Part shown: positions 8,171 to 17,650 of the stretch, in pieces
How positions within the stretch are numbered: position 1 is the first letter of the stretch
How the letters are laid out: each line of letters starts with the position of its first letter
Source of the DNA: Weissella diestrammenae
GTDB taxonomy: Bacteria; Bacillota; Bacilli; Lactobacillales; Lactobacillaceae
Reading direction: 5' to 3'
DNA length: 64,000 bases
Assembly: GCF_014397255.1 (NCBI RefSeq)
Contig: NZ_CP060724.1
Coordinates: 124,001 to 188,000, forward strand
Made by a program: the position numbers and the translations under genes
Notes under the pieces: generated by a model
Told to the model about the DNA's origin: nothing
Seen by the model: only the letters and a program-made list of their open reading frames with translations
The model's database searches: none

Positions 8171-10654
8171 TCACATAAAATCAGCTGGCGTTAAATCAGC
8201 CATCCCAATGTTTGGTTCGATGGTTGCTGCCATTATTTTTTCTACGGTCAAACGCTCAATCTTTTCTTCGTTTTCGACTGTCTCAAACGTAGTATCTGAC
8301 TGACTACTCTCTACCAAATTTGAGGCGTCATCGTTCTGAACCACTTCTTTTGTCATTTCTGCTACAGTCGGCATTTTTGGTAACACACCATCAATTGCAG
8401 CTGATAACCGCACTGGTAACATTGTTTTGCGAACGGCGCCTTGGGTCTGTGCTGCAGCCTGAAACGCGTCAGGTTCACCAATTAAAACCAACGACTTTCG
8501 AGCACGCGTCAAACCTGTGTACAATAAATTCCGTTGTAGCATTCGGTTAAATTGTCGAACTAACGGTAGAATGACTAAATCATATTCGCCACCTTGTGCT
8601 TTGTGAATCGTTGTTGCATAAGCTAAGGTCAAATTCATAAATTCAGACCGTTGATATGTCACATGTTGCGCTTCAAAATCCACTTCAATCACATCGGATT
8701 TTTCCGTGTTTTGTTTATCCTTTGCAAATAAAATTGTTGTGATATACCCAATATCGCCATTAAAGACATTATTCTCTGGATCATTCGTTTTTTGCATCAC
8801 TTTATCGCCAACGCGGAACCCAAATTCAAAATCACCTTCTCGCCAACGCATCTCACGACTTTTCGCCTTTAATGGATTAAATAAATTCTGTGCAATCAGA
8901 TTGAGTTGGTTCACGCCAGCGTCAGTCCGATACATCGGCGATAAAATTTGCATATCAGCTGCACTATTACCATGCGCAATCCAACTTTTGACAATTTTTT
9001 CAATCGCATCCGCAACTTGTCCGACATGTCCAGCAAAAAATGCCCGATCGTTCTGCTGCTGCATCAAATCATCTGGCAACGTACCATGTTTGACTTCATT
9101 GGCCAATGTCACGATGGAAGAGCCATCTCCTTGTCGGTGAATCAGCTCTAATTCGCGAAAATTAAGTTTCCCACTAGCTAATAAATCCGAGAATACTTGG
9201 CCCGGTCCAACTGAGGGTAACTGATCTTTATCACCAACGAGAATCACCTGCATATTTTGCGGTGTCGCACTCAATAAAATACTGAACAATTCAGTGTCCA
9301 CCATCGACATTTCATCAACAATCAATAATTGGCCTTCAATATTATCAATATCTAAATCGGCCATTTTCTCGCGACCAGTGATTCCTAAGAGTCGATGGAT
9401 GGTTGAGGCTGGCATGCCTGTTGCTTCAGACAGACGTTTTGCCGCTCTTCCTGTTGGTGCCACTAATTTAATCGCTGCATTGATCTTTTTTTCAGTCCAA
9501 CCTGCCTTTTGCATTAAATGCTGGAAAGCAGCCACAACCCCGTTAATAATCGTCGTTTTACCCGTACCAGGTCCACCCGTTAATATAAATAATTTATTGG
9601 TCAAAGCCGCAATCATTGCTTCTTGTTGTTCTTCCGCATATGGAAATGGATTGTCTTTTTCTGCCGCATTTAATGCTTGCACAACTTCAGCACGTTTAAA
9701 TTGACCAATTTGCGTGTTTAACTCAATAATTTTTTGAGCAATTTGGACTTCTGATAGATAGATATCAGCCATAAAAATACGATTATCATCCGCAATCAAA
9801 TAGCCAGCTTGCGTCATACCCAGAATAGCTTGCTTAACCAAACTCATGTCAATTCGCACGTTTTGGGCTTGTTCTAACAAACGGATGGTCACAATGCATA
9901 GTTGCTCAATCGTAATATAAGTATCGCCATTCTCAAAAGTTGCCCGATTTAATGCAGCAATTAATCCAGCTTGAACCCGACGTTCGTCTAAGGCTGACAT
10001 CCCACTTTGCATAGCCAATTGGTCAACGCGAGTGAAACTGACCCCTTCGATATCAATGACTAATTGATAAGGATTATCGTGCAATATATCTAATGTCGCA
10101 TTGCCATACTTGGCATAAATTTGTGCTGCGAGATTGGCGCTAAACCCATAATCATTCAAAGCAATAATCGCACGTTCCATACCATTAGCTTGTTTAAGCT
10201 GAGTCACAATCGTTTTTTGCTGCTTAAATGACAAGCCCAATGTGGCTAATTGATCTGGCGAGTCCAAAATAACGTCAATGGCATTTATACCTAACGCATC
10301 AACAATTTTTTCAGCGGTTTTTTCACCAATGCCATCAAAATCAGAACTTGATAAATATTTAACTAATCCAACACTTGAACTAGCTGCTAACCGTTTATAT
10401 TGTTGGGCACTAAATTGTTCGCCAAAACGTGCATGACTGGTTACCCGTCCAACAAATTCGTATGTCGCACCAATTTGGAGTTCACCAAATGACCCAGTAA
10501 TCGTCATCTCATCAGCATCATAATCAAAATTTTTATCCTCAATCGTGACAGCTAACACCTTATAAAAACTATCCTGTGCTGCAAAAATAATCCCCTCAAC
10601 TTGACCGGTAAGCATTGATTTTTCAGTTTCAAAAAAATGATTTTGATTATTCAT
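8171..10654 (-). CDS. recD2: RecD2-type SF1 DNA helicase
   Basis: An 827-residue RecD-like 5'-3' helicase of the type found in bacteria without RecBC partners. The long N-terminal region carries helix-hairpin-helix motifs (GIGEKTAEKIVDAL near 110). The helicase core has Walker A GGPGTGKTTIING near residue 360, Walker B VDEMSMVDT, the motif III region VGDKDQLPSVGPGQV, TIHKAQGGEYD and LLYTGLTRARKSL. A Ser/Thr/Glu-rich tail ends the protein. It overlaps the TPR gene by eight bases (ATGAATAA), with GGTAGGAAA upstream, so the pair is translationally coupled; this neighbour order is common in Lactobacillales. Role: probably replication-fork and mismatch or recombination repair. Confidence 0.93.
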   Translation of the reverse strand: MNNQNHFFETEKSMLTGQVEGIIFAAQDSFYKVLAVTIEDKNFDYDADEMTITGSFGELQIGATYEFVGRVTSHARFGEQFSAQQYKRLAASSSVGLVKYLSSSDFDGIGEKTAEKIVDALGINAIDVILDSPDQLATLGLSFKQQKTIVTQLKQANGMERAIIALNDYGFSANLAAQIYAKYGNATLDILHDNPYQLVIDIEGVSFTRVDQLAMQSGMSALDERRVQAGLIAALNRATFENGDTYITIEQLCIVTIRLLEQAQNVRIDMSLVKQAILGMTQAGYLIADDNRIFMADIYLSEVQIAQKIIELNTQIGQFKRAEVVQALNAAEKDNPFPYAEEQQEAMIAALTNKLFILTGGPGTGKTTIINGVVAAFQHLMQKAGWTEKKINAAIKLVAPTGRAAKRLSEATGMPASTIHRLLGITGREKMADLDIDNIEGQLLIVDEMSMVDTELFSILLSATPQNMQVILVGDKDQLPSVGPGQVFSDLLASGKLNFRELELIHRQGDGSSIVTLANEVKHGTLPDDLMQQQNDRAFFAGHVGQVADAIEKIVKSWIAHGNSAADMQILSPMYRTDAGVNQLNLIAQNLFNPLKAKSREMRWREGDFEFGFRVGDKVMQKTNDPENNVFNGDIGYITTILFAKDKQNTEKSDVIEVDFEAQHVTYQRSEFMNLTLAYATTIHKAQGGEYDLVILPLVRQFNRMLQRNLLYTGLTRARKSLVLIGEPDAFQAAAQTQGAVRKTMLPVRLSAAIDGVLPKMPTVAEMTKEVVQNDDASNLVESSQSDTTFETVENEEKIERLTVEKIMAATIEPNIGMADLTPADFM

Positions 10655-11300
10655 CGTTTCGATTTCCTACCATCACTTGCAACAAATCATCAAGTTGTCG
10701 CGTCTGTCGTTCAAATTTTTCTGCATCAATCTGTTTTGCCATCGTGAAACCATGATTTTCTCGCTCACCGTTAATGGCAGCAAGCACCCCAAGACCAAAA
10801 TTTGCATCAAAGTTATCCTGATTAACCTTTAGGGCCTGTTCAAATTGCGTAGCTGCTTGCTCAAATGATTGTAAGCTCATCCAAATATTGCCCAGCAAAA
10901 CTTGGGCTGCTTCATCATTTGGTTGCTGTTCAACCCCTGTTAATGCAAAAGCCAATGCTTGTTGGTACCGTTTTTGGTTAAACCAACTTTGGGCTTGCAT
11001 CATTGTGGCATCATGTTTTAAATTCCGATCATCAACCTGCGTAAAAAACTGATTAGCCAATTCATATTTTCCAGCTAAATAATATAGGTTACCAGTCGTA
11101 TACAACAGTTGTTGTTGTGCTTCTGTTGACGATTTGAACAGCGTCAAACTTTTGAGCGCTAATTCTTCTGCCTCAACAAAATTTTCACTCGTTACTAAAA
11201 CATTAATTAAATCAACATATGCACGCCAGTCATGAGCATCATCATTGATACGCGCAACCAACATTTTCAAATCTGCCTGCAAATCTTTTGTTGTTGCCAT
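10647..11300 (-). CDS. Tetratricopeptide repeat protein
   Basis: A protein of 217 residues built of helical tetratricopeptide repeats; for example NLYYLAGKYELANQFF, AQSWFNQKRYQQALAFA and GNIWMSLQSFEQAATQFEQA show the W-LG-Y-A-F-A-P spacing. No signal peptide, so it is cytoplasmic and probably a protein-binding scaffold. The exact role is unknown. The ATG at 11300 is preceded by AGGA at eight bases; the in-frame ATG at 11309 overlaps that site. It is coupled to recD2 by an overlap, as in other lactic acid bacteria, which hints at a shared function. Confidence 0.82.
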   Translation of the reverse strand: MATTKDLQADLKMLVARINDDAHDWRAYVDLINVLVTSENFVEAEELALKSLTLFKSSTEAQQQLLYTTGNLYYLAGKYELANQFFTQVDDRNLKHDATMMQAQSWFNQKRYQQALAFALTGVEQQPNDEAAQVLLGNIWMSLQSFEQAATQFEQALKVNQDNFDANFGLGVLAAINGERENHGFTMAKQIDAEKFERQTRQLDDLLQVMVGNRNDE

Positions 11301-11358
11301 GTCACCCATCCTGTTCTATATATAAACACTTACTTCAAAAAAACTGAGCAAATTGCCA

Positions 11359-12021
11359 TTAAATCGTATTGCTAGCATCAGCTTGCACATCTAAATACGA
11401 TGTATCATTGCGAATAATTTCAGTGAAATTAACATTATCTTTGGTTTCAAGAATTGACGTTGATGTATTGCCTAATCCACCACGGGCCCTAATCTGACTC
11501 AAAGGTGTCTGTAACAGACTTTCCATACCGATCGTCAACAACATCCCATGCCCAAAGAAAATTAAATTCACATCATCACCACCATAGCTCGCAATCGCCT
11601 GTTTAACGGTATGTTGAAAACGTAACTGTACCGCTTCAAATGTTTCAGCACCCAAAACTTGCTTAGCATCAAATTGATCTGGATGATTACGCCATGCATC
11701 ATATTGTTGTGGTTGCTTAGCTTGTACGTCAGCAAACATCTGACCTTCCCAAGAGCCGACACTAAACTCTATCAAACCTGATGACAAGGTTAAGGCCGGT
11801 TGGTCATCCAACAACGACAACGTATTTTCAGCTGTCCGGCGTGCCCTTGCCAAAGGTGAAGACCAAGCATGGGCAAATTTAACGTGTTTCAAATGTGCAC
11901 CCAATTGCTTTATCTGATGATAAGATTCTGGTAACAATGGTGAATCACCATTTGCCCCTTGAAAGCGGCCATCATTATTCCACTCCGTTTTACCATGCCG
12001 AATAAAATATAATCTTGTCAT
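11359..12021 (-). CDS. Histidine phosphatase family protein (GpmB-like)
   Basis: The N-terminus FIRHGKTEWNNDGRFQG holds the RHG motif whose His is phosphorylated in the histidine phosphatase/phosphoglycerate mutase superfamily; SSPLARARRTAE near residue 58 and FFGHGM near 160 supply the other Arg and His residues. At 220 residues it fits single-domain members annotated as phosphoglycerate mutase or broad phosphatase. The lack of the extra segments of cofactor-dependent mutase GpmA makes glycolytic mutase activity unlikely; substrate unknown. AGAGGAGAA precedes the ATG. It sits between purB and the TPR gene and follows the purB terminator. Confidence 0.85.
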   Translation of the reverse strand: MTRLYFIRHGKTEWNNDGRFQGANGDSPLLPESYHQIKQLGAHLKHVKFAHAWSSPLARARRTAENTLSLLDDQPALTLSSGLIEFSVGSWEGQMFADVQAKQPQQYDAWRNHPDQFDAKQVLGAETFEAVQLRFQHTVKQAIASYGGDDVNLIFFGHGMLLTIGMESLLQTPLSQIRARGGLGNTSTSILETKDNVNFTEIIRNDTSYLDVQADASNTI

Positions 12022-12153
12022 CTCATTTTCTCCTCTATGCTTATCTGTTCATTATATCTCAATTTCAATTTTGATTTAACCCGAATCTAGACCTAGCATA
12101 CATTTAAAATTTGTACTAATTTCCCATCAGTAATCAAATGACACAAAAGCCAT

Positions 12154-12181
12154 AAAAAAAGATGGCACCGACCTGCCATCT
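12154..12181 (-). terminator. Rho-independent terminator after purB
   Basis: A perfect 8-bp stem (AGATGGCA/TGCCATCT) around a six-base loop, followed on the minus strand by seven Ts, starting about 13 bp past the purB stop. Confidence 0.92.
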
Positions 12182-12193
12182 CAATCATCCCAT

Positions 12194-13519
12194 TTAAATT
12201 AAACCAATTCGCTTAAAGACATCATCGACATGACGTAAATGCCAATGGTAATCAAATGCATCATCAATTTGAGTCTTAGTTAAAACAGCAGTAATTGCTT
12301 CATCTTGATCAACTAGTGTTCTAAATTGGACTTGTTGATCCCATGAAATAGCCGTTAAAGGTTGAACTGCATCATATGCTTGTTCACGAGACCAATTGGC
12401 ATCATCCATTAATGCATACATTAAGCGTTGCGAATAAATCAAACCATAAGTTCGTGTCATATTTTTTTGCATTGTTTCAGGGAAAACTTGCAAATTTTCA
12501 ACAATTCCCGTTAATCGATGTACCATATAGTCCAGCGTTGCAGTCGCATCTGGTAAGATTATCCGCTCAGCTGAAGAATGTGATATATCTCGTTCATGCC
12601 ACAACGGCACATTTTCAAACGCCGTTACTGCGTAGCCACGCAGTACACGAGACAAGCCAACTATGTTCTCTGAACCAATTGGGTTTCGTTTATGTGGCAT
12701 CGAAGAAGATCCCTTTTGCCCACCAGCAAAACCTTCTTCAACTTCATGAATTTCTGAACGCTGTAATCCTCGGATCTCAACTGCAAGCTCTTCTAAAGTT
12801 GTACCAATTAAAGCCAAAGTTGAGACATACTCGGCATGCAAGTCACGCGGTAGCACTTGTGAACCAATTGGCTGTGGCGTAAGCCCCAAAATCGTCATCG
12901 CGTCTGTTTCGACTTCAGGTGAAATGTTTGCAAACGTTCCAACTGACCCAGATAATTTACCAGTTTCCACAACCGTTGAGGCATTTTCAAAACGTTCAAT
13001 ATCGCGCACCGCCGCTTGATAGTAACGCGCAATCACTAATCCAAATGTTGTTGGCTCAGCGTGCACACCATGTGTCCGTCCCATCATGACTGTGTCTTTA
13101 TATTTTAATGCTAACTTTGCCAAAGCATCCCTGTAACGTATCAAATCAGCTTTAATGATTTTGTTTGCTGCCTGCAACCGAAGTCCTTGTGCGGTATCAA
13201 CAACATCAGTACTGGTGAGACCGTAATGAATCCATTTGCGTTCTGTGCCCAAAGACTGAGACACATTTCGTGTAAAAGCGACCATGTCGTGACGCGTCGT
13301 CTCTTCAATCGCCGCAATTTCTTTGACATCAAATTTTGCATTTTCTTTTATCGCGTCTAATTCAGATGCCGTTGGCCGCTCATTTGCTAATTCAGGATGT
13401 TTTTCACCCTCGCGAACTAACCCACCTGTTACCGCAATTTCAACATCAAGCCAAGCTTGATACTGACTCTGTAGTGACCAAATATTTGCCATCTCAGATC
13501 GTGTATATCGATCAATCAT
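12194..13519 (-). CDS. purB: Adenylosuccinate lyase
   Basis: Cleaves fumarate from SAICAR and from adenylosuccinate in purine and AMP synthesis. The protein is 441 residues, as expected. Visible are MIDRYTRSEM at the start, TSTDVVDTA near 100, GRTHGVHAEPTTFG with the catalytic His, and the fumarase-superfamily signature GSSSMPHKRNPIGSENI near 265 with the catalytic Ser loop. GAGGG lies before the ATG. It is flanked by a terminator and about 125 bp of upstream DNA without other purine genes, so it appears monocistronic. Confidence 0.97.
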   Translation of the reverse strand: MIDRYTRSEMANIWSLQSQYQAWLDVEIAVTGGLVREGEKHPELANERPTASELDAIKENAKFDVKEIAAIEETTRHDMVAFTRNVSQSLGTERKWIHYGLTSTDVVDTAQGLRLQAANKIIKADLIRYRDALAKLALKYKDTVMMGRTHGVHAEPTTFGLVIARYYQAAVRDIERFENASTVVETGKLSGSVGTFANISPEVETDAMTILGLTPQPIGSQVLPRDLHAEYVSTLALIGTTLEELAVEIRGLQRSEIHEVEEGFAGGQKGSSSMPHKRNPIGSENIVGLSRVLRGYAVTAFENVPLWHERDISHSSAERIILPDATATLDYMVHRLTGIVENLQVFPETMQKNMTRTYGLIYSQRLMYALMDDANWSREQAYDAVQPLTAISWDQQVQFRTLVDQDEAITAVLTKTQIDDAFDYHWHLRHVDDVFKRIGLI

Positions 13520-13644
13520 GCGTTGCCCTCATCTTTTTCAATTTAAATATTGTCATCTCATACATCTACTATTTTACCGCAAAACATTAACTAAAAAAAG
13601 AGATTCATTGAAAAATTCATTAAAATCCGAACAAAGCCCAATAA

Positions 13645-14232
13645 TCATTGATCATATTCATCTGTCCATAGAACAATTTCACCAGTCTGTAAACTTTCTG
13701 GTACCCGAATCATGCGTTGGTTCGATGACCCCCGAAAACGTAAAGTCAAATCCATCAACGCTTGTATAAACCGACCATCTACTACTACGTCAATCGCTTT
13801 TAAAAGTGCTTTTTTATCATCAGTCTCTTCAAGCAACTCTTCCCAAGTATAACCGGTCCAAGACCAAATGTCTTTTGTATGCCCAAACTCCTCGCGGACC
13901 CGACGTACCAGCTGCAAAGTAACCCCGGTATTCAAAAATGGTTCTCCTCCCAACAAGGTTAACCCTTGAACATAAGGTTGACGTAAATCATCAATAATCT
14001 GATCTTCTAATGCTTTTGAATATGGTGTCCCGTAATTAAAATTTTGTGCAGCAACATTATAGCAACCTGGACATAAGAATTTACACCCTGAAACATAGAC
14101 TGAACAGCGCACACCCGGGCCATCAACCATGATAAATGGCTTATAATCTGCAATGTTGCTTAATGACAGGTCTTCAGTCCGCCATTCCTGCTTCTCCGGC
14201 ACTGTAATGCCATTCGAAAGTTTCGTTGACAT
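13645..14232 (-). CDS. nrdG: Anaerobic ribonucleotide reductase activating protein (radical SAM)
   Basis: Generates the glycyl radical on NrdD using S-adenosylmethionine and a 4Fe-4S cluster. The CX3CX2C cluster motif is in YVSGCKFLCPGCYN (about residues 46-58), followed by the Gly-rich SAM-binding LLGGEPFLNTG. The 195-residue length is normal for the family with an N-terminal extension. It starts 59 bases inside the end of nrdD, in another frame; GGAGGTG stands 10 bases before the ATG at 14232, so the overlap is real and the two are coupled. Confidence 0.95.
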   Translation of the reverse strand: MSTKLSNGITVPEKQEWRTEDLSLSNIADYKPFIMVDGPGVRCSVYVSGCKFLCPGCYNVAAQNFNYGTPYSKALEDQIIDDLRQPYVQGLTLLGGEPFLNTGVTLQLVRRVREEFGHTKDIWSWTGYTWEELLEETDDKKALLKAIDVVVDGRFIQALMDLTLRFRGSSNQRMIRVPESLQTGEIVLWTDEYDQ

Positions 14233-16363
14233 CTTCTTGATTCACCTCCGTTTGTGACATATGTTTGACTCGTGATGCAATTTCAACATGTCGCCCATGA
14301 ATCATTGGTCGAGCTTGTGGATTGCCCAGATAACCGCACGTTCTTTTGACAACATCACACGTTTGCGGATCACGATTGCCACATTCAGGACAACGAAAAC
14401 CTCTCGCAGTTGGTTGAAAATCACCTTCAAATCCGCATTTAAAGCATTTATCAATCGGCGTATTCGTTCCTAAATAACCGACATGATCATAAGCGAAATC
14501 CCAAACAGCTTCTAAAGCAGCAGGGTTTTGTTTTAAATTAGGGTACTCACAATAATGAATAAAGCCACCCGATGCATACTTTGGATACGCCTCTTCGAAC
14601 GTCAATTTTTCAAATGGATTTGGATGCTTGCGTACATCGTAATGAAAAGAATTTGTGTAATATTCTTTATCGGTAATATCAGCTATTAGTCCAAAACGTA
14701 CTTTGTCCAATTCACAAAAACGATCAGTTAAGGATTCTGCAGGCGTTGAATAAACAGAATAATGGTAGCCATCTTCTGCTTCCCATGCCTTGCAGGCTTC
14801 ATTTAGTCGTTTAACAATCGCCACCGTAAAATCATGCGCAGCTGAATTTTGCTCCCAATCCGGGCCAAAAAAGTGCGTCCCTACTTCATACAACCCGATA
14901 TAGCCTAGCGACAATGTTGCTCGACCATCTCGGAACAAAATATCAACATCATCGCCATCTGTTAGATTCTTACCAAAGACCCCATTTTTATATAAAATTG
15001 GGGCATTCTCAGGCATGGCTTCTTTCGTACGAGCCAATTTAAACTTTAATGCTTTTTTGGCTAGTTCCAAACGCTCTTCCAAAATTTGCCAAAACAAGTT
15101 TCGATCATCACGTGCCTGAATAGCAATACGTGGAATATTGAGTGTGACAACTCCTAAATTCATCCGGCCTTCATTGACTTCAACCCCATTTTCATCACGC
15201 CAACCTTGTAAAAAGGAGCGACATCCCATTGGTGCCTTAAACGAGCCTGTTAGTTCAACAATTTTTTCATAATTTAATACGTCTGGGTACATTCGCTTAG
15301 CTGAACAAGTAATGGCTAATTTTTTAATATCATAATTGGGATCATCAGGCGTCATATTCACACCGCGTTTGAGCGAAAAAACAAGTTTTGGGAAAATTGC
15401 AGTCCGGTGATCTGGCCCAATACCAGCAATGCGAATATCAAAAATCGCTTTTTGAATTTCACGTTCAATCCAGTTTGTTCCTAATCCAAACCCAAGCGTT
15501 GTAAACGGGGTCTGTCCTTGGGCTGATGCCAGCGTATTAATTTCATACTCTAACGCTTGCATGGCATTATAAATATCCTTTTTAGTTTGTTCTGTTGCAT
15601 ACGCAACTTGTTTCTCAGGTGTGACAAACTTCTTAGCCATTTGCAAATGTTTTTGATAGTTTAACGCCGCATAAGGTGCTAATAACTCATCGACGGCATT
15701 CACCGAGGTCCCACCATATTGCGAAGAGGCGACATTAGCAATAATTTGTGCCATTTGCGCTGTTGCCGTACCAATTGATTTTGGCGGTTCAACTTGCGCA
15801 TTGCCCATGACATAACCATTGGCAAACATATGCTTAAAATCGACCAAACAGCAATTCGACATTGGTCCCAATGGCGTGTAATCCAAATCATGCCAATGTA
15901 AATCTCCTCGTAAATGAGCTTTTGCCACCGTCTCAGGTAATAGCTTTAATCCCATCGATTTACCAACCATACCGGCCATTAAATCTCGAAAGGTATTAAA
16001 AACACGCGAATCTTTATTTGCATTTTCATGCATAGTTTTGTCATCACTATTAACCAGTGACCCCAATTTTGTTTCAGGATCAATCGCCCGCGCCCAAATT
16101 TTCTCATTGATTGCATGGACCTCTTGATACTCATGTGCAGCTTCTGGGGCCACCGTTTCTAGCTGTAGCAATACAGCCTCATAGATCATCGCCGTATTTA
16201 AGTACGGCTGAGAACTCACCCGGTGTACATCTGCCATGACAGCCTGCCGTACATCCTCATCAACGCCCAATAAATCAAGAATTAATTCAACTTTATAAGC
16301 ATGAAATTCAACTTTTTCGCCTGAACGTTTTGTAATTAACGTTGAAGTTTCTACAATCGCCAT
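14174..16363 (-). CDS. nrdD: Anaerobic ribonucleoside-triphosphate reductase
   Basis: Makes deoxyribonucleoside triphosphates without oxygen. The first 90 residues form an ATP-cone (KRSGEKVEFHAYKVE) for allosteric control. The catalytic barrel follows, and the C-terminus has a zinc site of four Cys (CFKCGFEGDF and CPECGNRD) just before the glycyl-radical loop RTCGYLGNP. The 729 residues match the family. GAGGAGATGAGGG precedes the ATG. Forms an operon with nrdG. A good promoter lies about 95 bp upstream with a palindrome in the leader (see separate entries). No nrdR is in the window. Confidence 0.97.
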   Translation of the reverse strand: MAIVETSTLITKRSGEKVEFHAYKVELILDLLGVDEDVRQAVMADVHRVSSQPYLNTAMIYEAVLLQLETVAPEAAHEYQEVHAINEKIWARAIDPETKLGSLVNSDDKTMHENANKDSRVFNTFRDLMAGMVGKSMGLKLLPETVAKAHLRGDLHWHDLDYTPLGPMSNCCLVDFKHMFANGYVMGNAQVEPPKSIGTATAQMAQIIANVASSQYGGTSVNAVDELLAPYAALNYQKHLQMAKKFVTPEKQVAYATEQTKKDIYNAMQALEYEINTLASAQGQTPFTTLGFGLGTNWIEREIQKAIFDIRIAGIGPDHRTAIFPKLVFSLKRGVNMTPDDPNYDIKKLAITCSAKRMYPDVLNYEKIVELTGSFKAPMGCRSFLQGWRDENGVEVNEGRMNLGVVTLNIPRIAIQARDDRNLFWQILEERLELAKKALKFKLARTKEAMPENAPILYKNGVFGKNLTDGDDVDILFRDGRATLSLGYIGLYEVGTHFFGPDWEQNSAAHDFTVAIVKRLNEACKAWEAEDGYHYSVYSTPAESLTDRFCELDKVRFGLIADITDKEYYTNSFHYDVRKHPNPFEKLTFEEAYPKYASGGFIHYCEYPNLKQNPAALEAVWDFAYDHVGYLGTNTPIDKCFKCGFEGDFQPTARGFRCPECGNRDPQTCDVVKRTCGYLGNPQARPMIHGRHVEIASRVKHMSQTEVNQEDVNETFEWHYSAGEAGMAD

Positions 16364-16410
16364 TAACCCTCATCTCCTCACTATAGTATGTATTCATTAT
16401 TATTTTTATT

Positions 16411-16445
16411 CGCTAACATAATGTTACATTTCTTCGTTATTAGCG
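16411..16445 (-). promoter_or_regulatory. Palindromic element in the nrdDG leader
   Basis: The 13-bp palindrome TAACATAATGTTA (16414-16426) lies in the transcribed leader of nrdDG. It overlaps the left arm of a wider inverted repeat, CGCTAA (16411-16416) and TTAGCG (16440-16445). It may be an operator or an RNA hairpin. It does not match the NrdR box. Function is inferred only from symmetry and position. Confidence 0.4.
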
Positions 16446-16456
16446 ACTATAATAGC

Positions 16457-16485
16457 ATTATGCACGTCAAAACCCATTGTGTCAA
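16457..16485 (-). promoter_or_regulatory. Sigma-A type promoter of nrdDG
   Basis: On the minus strand TTGACA (16480-16485), a 17-base spacer, and CATAAT (16457-16462). Only one base departs from consensus. The predicted transcript would start near 16450, giving a leader of about 87 bases. Confidence 0.72.
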
Positions 16486-16534
16486 AATCAAAACATAAGA
16501 ATAAATATTCATTTTTACGTTTTGTAAACAACCA

Positions 16535-16560
16535 AAAAACACCTAATTAAAGGTGTTTTT
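16535..16560 (-). terminator. Bidirectional-looking terminator downstream of the DUF1831 operon
   Basis: AAAAACACCT and AGGTGTTTTT form a perfect 10-bp stem with a six-base loop, giving T-runs in both directions. It lies about 180 bp past the DUF1831 stop and upstream of the nrdD promoter, so it should insulate the two. Confidence 0.8.
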
Positions 16561-16739
16561 AGTCATTTTTAGTATTGATTGTTAAATGCATATTCATTAC
16601 TAACATATAATAAGAACATAACACAACGTTATTTTATCAGCGTTTTCATCTGTTTTCTCATTTTGTAATGTGCATAAATGTATATATATAGTTTTCTTTA
16701 CAAGTCAATTAGCTTAAGCAACAGCTTGCAATCAATTCG

Positions 16740-17084
16740 TTATGCCCCTTCTTCAAACAGGATTTCCCGTTGCACTAATTCTTGCAAATAAAAGCGATAT
16801 AACTCAATCATTTCGGGTTGGTTCAGCTTAAAAATATTAACCGTATCGTTGCCACTGGGATTAATCGTCTTAATTTTAACCCCTGATAACTCTTTATTAA
16901 CCACAACTTTTAGCTTAATTGCACTCGCTAACCCTTTACTTGGCTCTAGTGCCCATTGCATAACATACGCACCCGCATTATTTTGCACAAATCCAGTGTC
17001 ACCTAATGCGTACCGCTTTAATTCAGGATTAAAGCGATATGTCTTTGAGTCACCAGGAACTTGAACTGCTTTTTCAAATGCCAT
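16740..17084 (-). CDS. DUF1831 protein
   Basis: A 114-residue cytoplasmic protein beginning MAFEKAVQVPGDSKTYRFNP, which I recognise as the DUF1831 family of Lactobacillales. Such genes often sit near cysteine desulfurase or amino-acid genes and are sometimes labelled putative amino acid metabolism, but no activity is established. Here it ends the murI-rdgB-phosphoesterase cluster, 47 bp after the phosphoesterase. GATGGAGGAA precedes the ATG. No membrane segment or catalytic motif is visible. Confidence 0.75.
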   Translation of the reverse strand: MAFEKAVQVPGDSKTYRFNPELKRYALGDTGFVQNNAGAYVMQWALEPSKGLASAIKLKVVVNKELSGVKIKTINPSGNDTVNIFKLNQPEMIELYRFYLQELVQREILFEEGA

Positions 17085-17131
17085 TACTATTCCTCCATCT
17101 TATCTGTTTTAATTAATACATCATAATCATG

Positions 17132-17650
17132 TTAGCGGGGAAAACTAAATTGTAATTCCGGCACAGCCCGCAAATCTCGATTATAGAACTGCACCTGCAA
17201 AGTATCAGCCGTCACCGTAAGTATCGCAAACGTGCCCCCAATATACGCATAAGGTCCCTTAGGCAAAGCAATCGAACCTGGATTAATAAATAGTTTATTA
17301 TCAATCACCTCAGCCCCCAATTGATGCGTATGTCCGAGTGTGACTACTTCAATATTAAGTGTACTAACTTTTTGTCGAATCTGATTCAAATTAAGCTCAG
17401 TCTGATATAAATGACCATGCGTTTGATAAATATCAATTGTTGCGTCGTGATATTGGCGATCATCTGGAAACATTGCGTCAAAATCCATATTTCCAATCAC
17501 TGGCAACATTGTATTAAACAATTCATCATCAGCTGGTAATTCAGAATCACCATTATAAAAAATTGCGTGCACCTTATTTTGATAGGCAGTGACAATTTTT
17601 CCCAAAACTGCCCGATCCCCATGCGCATCAGAAACAAATAAATAATCCAT
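17132..17650 (-). CDS. YfcE/MJ0936-family metallophosphoesterase
   Basis: The 172-residue protein shows all blocks of a small calcineurin-like phosphodiesterase: SDAHGD (residues 7-12), NGDSE near 38, GNMD near 56 and TLGHTHQ near 110, supplying the two-metal site. Members hydrolyse model phosphodiesters; the natural substrate is unknown. The ATG at 17650 shares one base with the rdgB stop (TAATG) and has GGGAGGAAA upstream; an in-frame ATG at 17668 lacks such support. The rdgB-yfcE pairing next to murI is widely conserved in Firmicutes. Confidence 0.88.
   Translation of the reverse strand: MDYLFVSDAHGDRAVLGKIVTAYQNKVHAIFYNGDSELPADDELFNTMLPVIGNMDFDAMFPDDRQYHDATIDIYQTHGHLYQTELNLNQIRQKVSTLNIEVVTLGHTHQLGAEVIDNKLFINPGSIALPKGPYAYIGGTFAILTVTADTLQVQFYNRDLRAVPELQFSFPR

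Larger units (their letters stand above)
16364..16739. other. 376-bp intergenic region between nrdD and the DUF1831 gene
   Basis: Contains, from the DUF1831 side, an unassigned AT-rich stretch with TGTATATATATAGT at about 16679, a bidirectional terminator at 16535-16560, the nrdDG promoter at 16457-16485, and a palindromic leader at 16411-16445. No open frame with a ribosome site was seen. Confidence 0.6.

Noticed and set aside
16679-16695. TGTATATATATAGT as an NrdR box for nrdDG
   Set aside because: Only one half matches the box, it lies about 200 bp upstream of the promoter beyond a terminator, and no second box at the usual spacing is seen.
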